Virus record (IMG/VR): IMGVR_UViG_3300042261_002385
Coordinates: 310,001-374,000 of that record
Length of the DNA: 64,000 nt
Reading direction: 5' to 3' (one strand)
Origin: a virus
Shown: positions 7,542 to 14,877 of the stretch, piece after piece
How positions within the stretch are numbered: position 1 is the first letter of the stretch
Layout: each line of letters starts with the position of its first letter
The notes under the pieces: model-generated
The model's input: the letters and a program-made list of their open reading frames with translations, nothing else
The model's database searches: none
Told to the model about the DNA's origin: nothing
Position numbers and translations under genes: made by a program

Positions 7542-8975
7542 ATGACTAAAGAAGAAAAAATCAAAAAAGTAGAACTTCTTAAAAGAAAGGCTTCTGATTT
7601 AAAAAAAGAAGTTGATTATTACAACGCTCTTCAATTAGCGCTCAAATTAGTTCTAAATGGATCTTATGGAGCATTCGCTACCTCTTACTTTATTCTATAT
7701 AACAATCACGTTGCTGGAACCATTACCGCACAGGGTAGAGACTTAACCAGAACAATGGATAAAGTAAATGAAGACTACTGGTATAATCAATGGCACTTAG
7801 ACCACGAATTACATTTCAAACTTGGTATAAAAGATGTAACGAAAATAGGTAAAGAAGAGCCTGTATCAATATATGCAGATACCGATTCACTCTTCGTTTC
7901 ATTCAAACCCGCTATTGATCATTGTGTTTGGAAAAATCTTATTTTTGAAAAAAGTTATCTAAATTCATTAGATAAAAAATTTATTATACTTTCATCAGAA
8001 GACATTATCTGTAAAAACGATAATTGTATTGGAATAGCAAACGATATACACACATTAAAAAATCTAATCACACAAGACTACGAACTACTACTGTTTGATG
8101 GAAATTTTGTAAAAGATAGGTCACTAAATAAACTAATTGATGAAGGATTTTTTTCATCCGAGATTAGATGGAACTGGTCTAATGAACAAGACTTTATTCA
8201 CGGAGCAGACCACTTTAGATATGGACAATATTTTAAAGATTGTTTAGAAGAATATGCTAATTCTTTTGGTGTAGAAAATAAAGAAGACTTCGAGTTAGAA
8301 AGGATTTCAGAATCCATTATTAACATTGCTAAAAAGAAGTATATCTGTCATATCACATATGAAGATGGAATTCCTTTTGAAAGACTAAGTTATCTTTATC
8401 CTAAAGGAGTGGAATTGGTAAGGTCATCAACTCCAGCCTTTGCTAGAGAAAAAATTGTAAATATTGTAAAATATCTTTTTACAAATCCAGATACTTTTAA
8501 CATCAAAGATTTACTTAAACTAGTAAAACAACTTAGAAAAGAGTTTGAATTAGCAGACATTGATGATATCGCAATGCAATCATCCTGTTCAAACTATGAC
8601 GTAAAAGTCTTAAATGATAAAACACTTCCACTTCAATTTGTTTCCGGAGCACATTTTGCTGTAAAATCAGCTGCTCATTATAACTACTTACTTTCTAAAG
8701 ACAGAGAGATGCAACAAAAGTATGAGTTCATTAAATCAGGAACAAAAATAAAATACTATGTTTGTAAAGACAAATCAATAACTGATATGTTTGCCTACAT
8801 TAGAGGTTCATTTCCACACGAATTTGCACCACAGATCGATTATGATACTCAATTCGAAAAGTCTATCTTGTCTCCGATAAATTCAATTATTGAACCACTT
8901 GGTATGCCTGAGATTACAAAGAGACTATCAGTGGTTATGGATATCTTTTCTGGATTTGGAAAAGGTGGATTTTAA
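7542..8975 (+). CDS. 43: DNA polymerase family B, C-terminal (palm/thumb) part only
   Basis: This 477-residue protein begins just before polymerase motif B. It has KLVLNGSYGAF (residues about 35-45, the Kx3NSxYG motif), motif C YADTDSLFVSF (111-121), a KKKY motif followed by YPKGVELVRSSTP, and a thumb-like C-terminus ending GFGKGGF. The 3'-5' exonuclease domain and motif A (DxxSLYPS) are absent, and the gene just upstream is infC, so the N-terminal half must be encoded elsewhere. Split T4-type polymerase genes are known. The region between motif C and KKKY looks expanded. Active only as a two-subunit enzyme, if the split is real. Confidence 0.88.
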   Translation: MTKEEKIKKVELLKRKASDLKKEVDYYNALQLALKLVLNGSYGAFATSYFILYNNHVAGTITAQGRDLTRTMDKVNEDYWYNQWHLDHELHFKLGIKDVTKIGKEEPVSIYADTDSLFVSFKPAIDHCVWKNLIFEKSYLNSLDKKFIILSSEDIICKNDNCIGIANDIHTLKNLITQDYELLLFDGNFVKDRSLNKLIDEGFFSSEIRWNWSNEQDFIHGADHFRYGQYFKDCLEEYANSFGVENKEDFELERISESIINIAKKKYICHITYEDGIPFERLSYLYPKGVELVRSSTPAFAREKIVNIVKYLFTNPDTFNIKDLLKLVKQLRKEFELADIDDIAMQSSCSNYDVKVLNDKTLPLQFVSGAHFAVKSAAHYNYLLSKDREMQQKYEFIKSGTKIKYYVCKDKSITDMFAYIRGSFPHEFAPQIDYDTQFEKSILSPINSIIEPLGMPEITKRLSVVMDIFSGFGKGGF

Positions 8976-9758
8976 TTACTCTGAATAAAGTAAGTTAGAA
9001 CTTGGAACTATGTAGTAAGATCTACCATCTTCGTCAAATCCTGTTTTGATACCAGAACCTTTAAACACATATGACTTATCAAACAAAGTTTTTTTACCCG
9101 TATCAGTAACTAAAACTAAATAATGAGTTTTAATTTTAGTAAAGTCACCACTTATAAACACATGATAAAAATTATCAACTAAATCTATTGAATCTAAAGT
9201 TTTAATTTGAATAGTGTATGGGGTTTCTCCGACTTTAAAGTAAGCATCTACTCCAGCTATATCTTGCTCAGAGCTATCCGGTGGTAAAATTTCAACATCA
9301 AATCCTTTACTTAAAGCATATCTTTTGAATAAATCAGAACCTTCTTGTTCTCTAAGTGCACCAGATTCAGTCACTCCTCTAAGTGCATTATAAATCATAT
9401 CAAAGTAGGTTCCATCAACATCGAATAAATCATAACTATTATTTCTAATAAAATTGATTATATCATCTGGGTGATTTACTGTCATATTTAAGTCTAACAT
9501 AATATCAGCTATAACATACAGGATTTTAATGTTCTTTTGAGACTTGTTAAGTAATTCACTTGATAGAGGTCTTCCGTTTCTATTAATTGTATCACCTTTT
9601 TTAATTTCCGGATAATATTCATTAATAATAGATCTCACTAGCTTCTCTTTTTCTTCGGTTTTATCAGGATCAAAATTTATTAAGTAATTATCTGTTTTGA
9701 ACAATCTGATTGGTCTATATTCTGGTTTGAATTTGTCAAATTCTAATATTAATCTCAT
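8976..9758 (-). CDS. Probable PD-(D/E)XK nuclease-like protein with leader-like N-terminus
   Basis: 260 aa. The C-terminal half shows EQEGSDLFKRYA (helix with Glu), a GVDAYFKVG strand with Asp, and YTIQIKTLDS, a Q-x-K form of the (D/E)-x-K strand; together these fit the restriction-endonuclease fold. The start MRLILEFDKFKPEYRP is a loose match to the capsid leader (hydrophobic positions and F-D-K-F-K-P-E). It is preceded by a TTTTAATATATACC motif three bases from the ATG, like other leader genes. I infer a virion-packaged nuclease-like protein; nuclease activity is not proven from motif alone. Confidence 0.6.
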   Translation of the reverse strand: MRLILEFDKFKPEYRPIRLFKTDNYLINFDPDKTEEKEKLVRSIINEYYPEIKKGDTINRNGRPLSSELLNKSQKNIKILYVIADIMLDLNMTVNHPDDIINFIRNNSYDLFDVDGTYFDMIYNALRGVTESGALREQEGSDLFKRYALSKGFDVEILPPDSSEQDIAGVDAYFKVGETPYTIQIKTLDSIDLVDNFYHVFISGDFTKIKTHYLVLVTDTGKKTLFDKSYVFKGSGIKTGFDEDGRSYYIVPSSNLLYSE

Positions 9759-9763
9759 GGTGG

Positions 9764-9775
9764 TATATATTAAAA
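9764..9775 (-). promoter_or_regulatory. Late-type promoter motif
   Basis: TTTTAATATATA on the minus strand, five bases from the ATG at 9758. The divergent gene at 9791 has its own ATATATAAT block just downstream. Confidence 0.45.
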
Positions 9776-9790
9776 GGTGATATATAATTT

Positions 9791-10021
9791 ATGAAATTAG
9801 ATGAACTATATCCATTTTATCTCATTTTTTTGGAAATGAGATTGGAAAAGAATATAATTAATAAAGGTAAGTATTCTCTTCTTAAAATTTCCGAATCATA
9901 CTTTGAGAATTTTAAAAAGAGATGGGACTTAGAAGAAACTTTAAGAAGTGAAGTTATAGAATACAATAAATCTGAAATAAGAGATAAAAAGATAGACGAT
10001 ATATTCGATGACATTGATTGA
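9791..10021 (+). CDS. Unknown small acidic protein, 76 aa
   Basis: A charged helical protein (MKLDELYPFYLIFLEMRLEK at the start, ending in an acidic IDDIFDDID). It is preceded by a GATATATAATTT block immediately before the ATG. Its last codons overlap the next gene by 14 bases, indicating coupling. Not recognised. Confidence 0.65.
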   Translation: MKLDELYPFYLIFLEMRLEKNIINKGKYSLLKISESYFENFKKRWDLEETLRSEVIEYNKSEIRDKKIDDIFDDID

Positions 10022-10400
10022 AAAAATACAAGTTGATGGAACTAATGTAAGTTTTTACAATGGTATCGATATTGATAGAGTCATAAGTCACCCTAAAGAT
10101 GGTTCATCTGGCTTTATTTTTTGTTTTATAGACAACTGGATTAAAGAAGTTAAAAAATGGGAAAGAGAGTCTAAAATAGACTCAGTATTAGTAGGAAAAA
10201 AATTCAGAAAGTTTGAAAGTAAAAATCTTGAAAACAATTACGTCGCTATTTATCAATTAGAAGGAACAGAACCAGGTAAGTTATTTGAAATTATTAAAGA
10301 CAAAGTTTTAAATAAAAATTTTCCCGAACACCCCTGGATACCGATATCAGGAATTGATAAAGGAGCTTGGAAAATAGTAAATTCAAAGGTTTCAAACTGA
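10008..10400 (+). CDS. Unknown protein, 130 aa
   Basis: Not recognised. Mixed alpha/beta composition, rich in Trp (VKKWERES, HPWIPISG, GAWKIV), no signal peptide or membrane segment. It starts inside the end of the preceding gene and is probably translated from the same transcript. Confidence 0.65.
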   Translation: MTLIEKIQVDGTNVSFYNGIDIDRVISHPKDGSSGFIFCFIDNWIKEVKKWERESKIDSVLVGKKFRKFESKNLENNYVAIYQLEGTEPGKLFEIIKDKVLNKNFPEHPWIPISGIDKGAWKIVNSKVSN

Positions 10401-10409
10401 ATATATAAT
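10399..10409 (+). promoter_or_regulatory. Late-type promoter motif
   Basis: GAATATATAAT, ending three bases before the ATG at 10413. Confidence 0.45.
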
Positions 10410-10412
10410 TTA

Positions 10413-10916
10413 ATGAAAGTTATGAAACATCTAATGAGATATGAAGGCTACACATCCAAAGAAAGAGTGGATGACATCTTAGACAAAATATCTAAGTATG
10501 GAATGCAATCGCTTACTACATTAGAAAAAGACTTTCTCGACGCACACAAATCCGGTCAAGAAGAAGAATATCACGACAAACTAGCTAAATCTGAAACAGA
10601 AAACACATTCGAAGATGATAATGGATATTTTAAGTTTGAATTTGATTCTTGTGAAGATTACGGTGATGAAGTTCACTATTTAGGAACACTTTATGTTCCT
10701 GACTTAGTTTGGCCAAACGGTAAAACAATAGAGGGTAGATTAGAAGGCAGAATTGTTGTCTATTCAAACGGACAAGTGTCTCCAGATTTTTATTCAATTG
10801 AGACTGATAAAACAACGGGAGACCACTATGATGTATTTGAATTTTGTAACGGATTGGAATATGAATTAGACTCATTCATTGATTATGTAGTCTCTGAGTT
10901 GGATCAAAAAGATTAA
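10413..10916 (+). CDS. Acidic protein with leader-like N-terminus, 167 aa
   Basis: It starts MKVMKHLMRYEGYTSKERV; an internal ATG would give MKHLMRYEGYTSKE. Either resembles the capsid leader, with Tyr in place of the second Phe and a Glu at the expected cut position. The rest is acidic and beta-rich (YFKFEFDSCEDYGDEVHY). It lies directly upstream of another leader gene with which it shares orientation and promoter type. Function unknown. Confidence 0.7.
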   Translation: MKVMKHLMRYEGYTSKERVDDILDKISKYGMQSLTTLEKDFLDAHKSGQEEEYHDKLAKSETENTFEDDNGYFKFEFDSCEDYGDEVHYLGTLYVPDLVWPNGKTIEGRLEGRIVVYSNGQVSPDFYSIETDKTTGDHYDVFEFCNGLEYELDSFIDYVVSELDQKD

Positions 10917-10923
10917 TTTCAAA

Positions 10924-10935
10924 TTTAATATATAA
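10924..10935 (+). promoter_or_regulatory. Late-type promoter motif
   Basis: TTTAATATATAA, ending 19 bases before the ATG at 10955; the gap is A-rich. Confidence 0.45.
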
Positions 10936-10954
10936 CAAAAAATAATATTTAAAA

Positions 10955-11452
10955 ATGATTAAAAGATATAATCAATTTGTTAAAGAAAATAAAACAAATG
11001 AAGAGTATGAATACTATACAGAAGTAGATACTCCAAGTTTACCAGCTTTAGGACAAAGAGCAGAGGCGACTCCAAGTGAAGCTCCTATAATGGATGAAAT
11101 GCCAGAAGAAATGACTGGAGAAGTTGAAGAAGTAGGTGTTGATAAATATACAGATGCGCTTCAAAAGTTAGCGGACGCCGCTGGTGTTGAATATGATTCA
11201 GTAGAAAAGTCTGTAGTTATTGATGGTAAAAAAATAACATTCCCGACTGAGACTGAAAAGTATCATGTAGAAGGTGTTAAAAAACCTTTTGCTACTTTAG
11301 AAGAAGTTTTAGCATATTTTGAAAATGGAGTTTCACCACAAGCTAGACAGGAAGTTAGAGATGAAATGTCATCAATTGCTGACGAGGAAGTTTTAGATAG
11401 ACAAGAACAATTTGAATCTAAAAGTTATAAATCTAAAAGATTTAAAAAATGA
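10955..11452 (+). CDS. Capsid-leader protein, acidic, 165 aa
   Basis: The start MIKRYNQFVKENKTNEE fits the leader, with V-K-E as a possible cleavage site. The body is acidic and Pro/Glu-rich (EAPIMDEMPEEMTGEVEE), with a small folded-looking segment around DAAGVEYDSVEKSVVIDGKK, and ends in a basic tail KSYKSKRFKK. It resembles internal or scaffold proteins of T4-type heads in composition. Its stop overlaps the lipoprotein start (ATGA). Confidence 0.78.
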   Translation: MIKRYNQFVKENKTNEEYEYYTEVDTPSLPALGQRAEATPSEAPIMDEMPEEMTGEVEEVGVDKYTDALQKLADAAGVEYDSVEKSVVIDGKKITFPTETEKYHVEGVKKPFATLEEVLAYFENGVSPQARQEVRDEMSSIADEEVLDRQEQFESKSYKSKRFKK

Positions 11453-11562
11453 GACTAATTTTAATTATTATTTTAGTAGCAATTATAAGCTCTTGTAAAA
11501 CAAGTAAAGAACACTGTGATGCTTATTCACAAAACGAAATAAAAAAAGACCATCAAATTTGA
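11449..11562 (+). CDS. Tiny lipoprotein, 37 aa
   Basis: An ORF too short for most gene callers: MRLILIIILVAIISSCKTSK, then EHCDAYSQNEIKKDHQI. Residues 2-13 form a hydrophobic signal and ISSC (residues 13-16) is a lipobox of the SSC type common in Bacteroidetes, so Cys16 would be lipidated after cleavage. The start overlaps the stop of the leader gene in an ATGA arrangement, and the end runs into a strong terminator. Phage lipoproteins of this size can block receptors or superinfection (T5 Llp is an example); that role here is inference. Confidence 0.75.
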   Translation: MRLILIIILVAIISSCKTSKEHCDAYSQNEIKKDHQI

Positions 11563-11574
11563 TGGTCTTTTTTG
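11541..11574. terminator. Bidirectional rho-independent terminator
   Basis: A perfect stem GACCATCAAA/TTTGATGGTC (11548-11567) is flanked by an A-run and a T-run, so it can end transcription from both the lipoprotein gene and the convergent gene at 11575. It overlaps the last codons of the lipoprotein gene. Confidence 0.88.
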
Positions 11575-11901
11575 TTATTCAGTTTCGTCTGTTGGAGCTT
11601 TCTCTTTTTGTATTTTATTGATGATATACCCTGACACTGCAAATTCAGCAGCTGCCCAAAGTATAAACTCACCCATTGATAAAGTCTCATACTTTTGAAG
11701 TAAGAAGAAAATCATACCCCATTGTGCGATAAGAAATGCAACTCCTGATTCAATTCTTTTCTTAGAAAAGTAAGAGGGTTTAGGAGAGTAAATTTTAATT
11801 AATTCTTTGATACCCCATTTGATATTTTCCCAACCAAAGAACCACTTTTTCTTAGTTTCTGCTTGAGTAGGAGCAGAACTTTTATTTTCTGTTTTTGACA
11901 T
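11575..11901 (-). CDS. Small membrane protein, two hydrophobic segments, 108 aa
   Basis: The start at 11901 (MSKTENKSSAPTQ) is preferred to a GTG/ATG 17 codons upstream because the latter would lie across the AAAATATATAAAAG promoter-like block. A charged N-terminus is followed by a short helix and hydrophobic segments at about residues 53-67 (VAFLIAQWGMIFFLL) and 75-93. The size and topology would fit a holin or holin-like protein, but no family is recognised. Confidence 0.7.
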   Translation of the reverse strand: MSKTENKSSAPTQAETKKKWFFGWENIKWGIKELIKIYSPKPSYFSKKRIESGVAFLIAQWGMIFFLLQKYETLSMGEFILWAAAEFAVSGYIINKIQKEKAPTDETE

Positions 11902-11914
11902 AGTGATTATTTTT

Positions 11915-11932
11915 CTTTTATATATTTTATTT
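11915..11932 (-). promoter_or_regulatory. Late-type promoter motif
   Basis: AAATAAAATATATAAAAG on the minus strand, 13 bases from the ATG at 11901. Confidence 0.4.
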
Positions 11933-11964
11933 AGGAAAACATATTTTACCAATATATAACATTG

Positions 11965-12429
11965 ATGAATATTTTCAAAGTTTTAAAATTTTTAATAACT
12001 TCTAAACATTCACATTTTATTTCAGTAGATAAACCAACTTATAAACGGTGGAAATTTTTAGTAATTTTAGCTGTTAAATTAAATAAAAACTACAAGTCAG
12101 TAGAGATTTTTAGAAAGAAATTTAAAATTTTAGAAGATTTCGTAGTTGTTGGTCTCAAATACAGTGGGAAAAATGTGAGAAGAAGAACCTCAGGTTTCGC
12201 AAAGGAATTTATTGAACAAAACAAAAATGCAAAGTGCATTTACTGTGATAGAAAACTCACTCTAGATAACGCGACTGCGGATCACATAATACCAATATCA
12301 GATGGTGGAAATAACTGCCAAGTAAATCTCGTAGTTTGTTGTAAGGATTGTAATAACGAGAGAGGAAATCTTGATTTCAGATACTATATGTCGAAAAAAA
12401 ATAGTAAAAAGTTAAAGTATTTTATTTAA
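11965..12429 (+). CDS. HNH endonuclease
   Basis: 154 aa. The C-terminal half has the HNH zinc-nuclease signature: CIYCDRKLT, then ATADHIIPISDGG (catalytic His pair region), NLVVCCKDCNNERG with the second Cys pair and the Asn. The N-terminal half is basic, probably DNA binding. Free-standing HNH genes of this type are common in T4-like phages as homing endonucleases. It lies next to the primase gene, overlapping it tail to tail by four bases, and carries a CAATATATAAC block six bases before its start. Confidence 0.88.
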   Translation: MNIFKVLKFLITSKHSHFISVDKPTYKRWKFLVILAVKLNKNYKSVEIFRKKFKILEDFVVVGLKYSGKNVRRRTSGFAKEFIEQNKNAKCIYCDRKLTLDNATADHIIPISDGGNNCQVNLVVCCKDCNNERGNLDFRYYMSKKNSKKLKYFI

Positions 12430-13619
12430 AGATATTTAAGACCGTCAAACTTTTTGTTATAATCAACCTCTTCAATTTTTTTCTTTTTTCTTTTAAATTT
12501 AGGTATCCATTTTATATCTAAAACGTCTTTACTAAAGAACATCGGTAATTCTAATTTTTTATACGGGTTCTCAACAAGAGTTGCTAATTTATTTATATCT
12601 TTTACTTTTGATACTCTATGTAAAAGCGCGTATGGATCACTAGAGTTTTTCTTATCCACAATAGACTCAAATAGTTTTTTCCATAGAAAAACCGACCAAC
12701 CATTTTTTAATTTCTCTTCAGATTTTTTATAACCCGCCTCATCATTATCAAAGAAATATTGTATTTGTAAATCATTGGCTTCTAAAAACCGATAGTCTGT
12801 ATTAACACCAACAAGACCAATTGAGTTGGGAAAAAATAGAGAATCTAAATAACCTTCAAATACAGTTATTGTATCTCCGAAGTCAACATTTAAAATATTA
12901 AAATAGTAAGACAATTTATTATAAATTACTAATTGATTTATATCTAACTCTTCTTCAACATCTTTACCAATACTTGTCCACTCAAGTAAGTTTTCATAAT
13001 TATAGATTTTAAACATCCGCCTTTTTCCTTCTTTTAGATTTCTAATTTGAAGACCGAGAACTTTTGTATCTCTTCTATTAAGCATAACTATAATCCATTC
13101 AGACTCATCTTCATTTTTCCAATACTTAGCTTGATAGATGTTTTTGTGAAATTCAGCAGGAATACCCCGACCAATAAGATATTTATATACACCTCCATTT
13201 ACTTGTATTGGTTTGAAATCAGATATCGGGGTTAAGTCTTGAGAAAAAACTCTTTCTAATTCAGAAAGGTCTATTAAGTCTTCAAATTTAGCATCTACAA
13301 AGTCTCCTTCATAATCAGAATAAGTCATAACACTATTTAAGTGTTCAATCATTTCTAACTTTTTATCAGGATCTATTTGTTCATTAAAGTCTTTACAGAA
13401 CTTGTCTAAAGTAGTTTTTTTATCACAGTTGAAACAAATGAAAATTAGACGATTCAAATAAAGATTACCTCTTTTTTTAAACTCTGATTTTCCATCACCA
13501 CAATATGGACAGCAAACGTTTAATCTATCAGTATATTCAATTAACTTTCTTCTTCCTTTGGAAGAAAATTCTTTATTTAACACTGATTGAATTATATTTT
13601 TTATATAGTTCTTGTCCAT
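12426..13619 (-). CDS. 61: DNA primase, T4 gp61 / DnaG type
   Basis: 397 aa. An N-terminal zinc ribbon has CCPYCGDG and ICFNCDKK (about residues 31-64). The TOPRIM core shows TVFEGYLDS (the catalytic Glu), and IQYFFDNDEAGYKKSE (the DxD-like element), about residues 245-305. In T4 the primase synthesises RNA primers with the gp41 helicase; no helicase is seen in this window. There is a TTG but no clear TAnnTTTG upstream, so regulation is unclear. Length and motif order fit gp61. Confidence 0.9.
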   Translation of the reverse strand: MDKNYIKNIIQSVLNKEFSSKGRRKLIEYTDRLNVCCPYCGDGKSEFKKRGNLYLNRLIFICFNCDKKTTLDKFCKDFNEQIDPDKKLEMIEHLNSVMTYSDYEGDFVDAKFEDLIDLSELERVFSQDLTPISDFKPIQVNGGVYKYLIGRGIPAEFHKNIYQAKYWKNEDESEWIIVMLNRRDTKVLGLQIRNLKEGKRRMFKIYNYENLLEWTSIGKDVEEELDINQLVIYNKLSYYFNILNVDFGDTITVFEGYLDSLFFPNSIGLVGVNTDYRFLEANDLQIQYFFDNDEAGYKKSEEKLKNGWSVFLWKKLFESIVDKKNSSDPYALLHRVSKVKDINKLATLVENPYKKLELPMFFSKDVLDIKWIPKFKRKKKKIEEVDYNKKFDGLKYL

Positions 13620-13646
13620 CTTTTATTACGCAATAAGGGCATTCAA

Positions 13647-13660
13647 TTTTAATATATATT
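13647..13660 (+). promoter_or_regulatory. Late-type promoter motif
   Basis: TTTTAATATATATT, about 20 bases before the ATG at 13680. Confidence 0.4.
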
Positions 13661-13679
13661 ATAAATTCTGATTTTGTTT

Positions 13680-14585
13680 ATGAATTACTTATCATTTGAG
13701 GAAGCTAGAGAATTTGTAAGAAATCTGAAACTGAAAAATCAGAGAGAATGGTCAAATTGGATAAAAGGTAAATCCATTGGTATACCTTCAAATCCACATG
13801 TTTACTACAAAGATAAGTGGGTATCACTTTCTGATTGGATAAATTCGAAAACAGAAAGTTTTAATAACCGAGAATATCATGATTATGATTACTGTAAAAA
13901 ATTGATTAAAGAGATGAAATTCAAAAATAGAAACGAGTTTTATCTTTTCGTAAAAAATGAAAATATAGATAAAAAAATACCAAATAGACCAGATCATGTA
14001 TACAAGAGATTGAATAAGTGGGAAAATTGGCAAATATTCTTATCTATTGAAAAAACACCACCACGACAAAAATCAAAACTATTTCTTAATTATGAGGAAG
14101 CTAAAGACTTTTTAAAAGAACTTAGACTTACACATGAATCAGATTATGTAGATTACATTGAATATAATAATGTCGAGTTTTTACCAAAAAGACCAGATTA
14201 TGTTTATAAAAAAAATTGGAATGGATATTTAGATTTTTTAGGATGTGAGACAAATAGAACCTCTTTTGGTGAAAGAAAAATAAAAGAATTATTAGACCTA
14301 AATAAAATAAACTATATTAAGGAAAAAAAATTTGAAGATTGTAGAAATATAAAAGAATTACCTTTTGATTTTTATTTACCTGATCATAATATCTGTATAG
14401 AATACGACGGTGAATTACATTATAGACAATCGCAAATTTTCGGAGGAGAAAAATCATTAGAGCGAATAAAAAAACACGATAAAATTAAAGACGATTGGTG
14501 CTTAAAAAATAACATAAAACTTATAAGAATTTCTTATAGGCAAAAAAGAAAAATCACAAAAATATTAAACGAATTGATTAATTAA
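13680..14585 (+). CDS. Putative homing endonuclease: three phage-integrase-type repeats plus Vsr/DUF559-like nuclease
   Basis: The ATG at 13680 gives 301 aa. Three N-terminal repeats (about residues 2-50, 65-120, 137-190) each show an F-x-E-A/C..., L-K, W/Y, IP-x-x-P-x-x-V-Y pattern; this is the INT_rpt (phage-integrase repeat) unit, thought to bind DNA. The C-terminal domain (195-301) has SFGERKIKELLD, LPFDFYLPDHNICIEYDGE and a final RISYR strand, as in Vsr/DUF559 PD-(D/E)XK nucleases. Vsr-like homing endonucleases are known. It lies between primase and small genes, and is probably a mobile free-standing element. Confidence 0.75.
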   Translation: MNYLSFEEAREFVRNLKLKNQREWSNWIKGKSIGIPSNPHVYYKDKWVSLSDWINSKTESFNNREYHDYDYCKKLIKEMKFKNRNEFYLFVKNENIDKKIPNRPDHVYKRLNKWENWQIFLSIEKTPPRQKSKLFLNYEEAKDFLKELRLTHESDYVDYIEYNNVEFLPKRPDYVYKKNWNGYLDFLGCETNRTSFGERKIKELLDLNKINYIKEKKFEDCRNIKELPFDFYLPDHNICIEYDGELHYRQSQIFGGEKSLERIKKHDKIKDDWCLKNNIKLIRISYRQKRKITKILNELIN

Positions 14586-14604
14586 TATAAAATAAGTATA
14601 TTTG
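14574..14604 (+). promoter_or_regulatory. Bacteroidetes-type promoter, TTG-N20-TATATTTG
   Basis: TTG at 14574-14576, 20 bases, then TATATTTG at 14597-14604. The ATG of the next gene is only six bases farther on, so a start at the usual distance would give a leaderless message. It starts within the end of the preceding gene. Confidence 0.65.
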
Positions 14605-14610
14605 TTTATT

Positions 14611-14847
14611 ATGACACTAAAAGAAATTTACGAAGCCAATATTGACATAAAAGAGTCTCAGATTCCAGAAGAGTGGAAGGAGAGTTTCTCTAAATTTATT
14701 ATGGGTTCAACTTGTTTAGCTGAGACCAATGAAGATGGAACTGTAAAAGAATTTATTTACTATGCTTGTGACTTTAGGGCTTGGTATTTTCAAAATCAAA
14801 AAGCTATTGAAAGAGATATAAAAATCAATCAAATATCTAATAAATAA
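14611..14847 (+). CDS. Unknown small protein, 78 aa
   Basis: The ATG at 14611 (MTLKEIYEANIDIKES) is chosen over a TTG three codons upstream, because the TTG lies inside the -7 box. It is an acidic protein with a conserved-looking SKFIMGSTCLAETNEDG and YACDFRAWY. Not recognised. Probably an early gene from its own host-type promoter, ended by the terminator at 14846-14877. Confidence 0.72.
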   Translation: MTLKEIYEANIDIKESQIPEEWKESFSKFIMGSTCLAETNEDGTVKEFIYYACDFRAWYFQNQKAIERDIKINQISNK

Positions 14848-14877
14848 AAAAGTCCTCTTATTTAGAGGACTTTTTTC
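14846..14877. terminator. Bidirectional rho-independent terminator
   Basis: Stem AGTCCTCT/AGAGGACT (14851-14858 and 14864-14871) with a five-base loop, A-run before and T-run after. It serves the gene at 14611 and the convergent gene ending at 14858, whose stop lies inside it. Confidence 0.88.

Noticed and set aside
6960-8975. Group I intron or intein as the cause of the polymerase split
   Set aside because: infC fills the upstream region completely, and no intron-core sequence or intein splice residues were seen.
11965-14585. Restriction-modification system
   Set aside because: The HNH and Vsr-like genes have no methyltransferase partner; free-standing homing enzymes are more likely.
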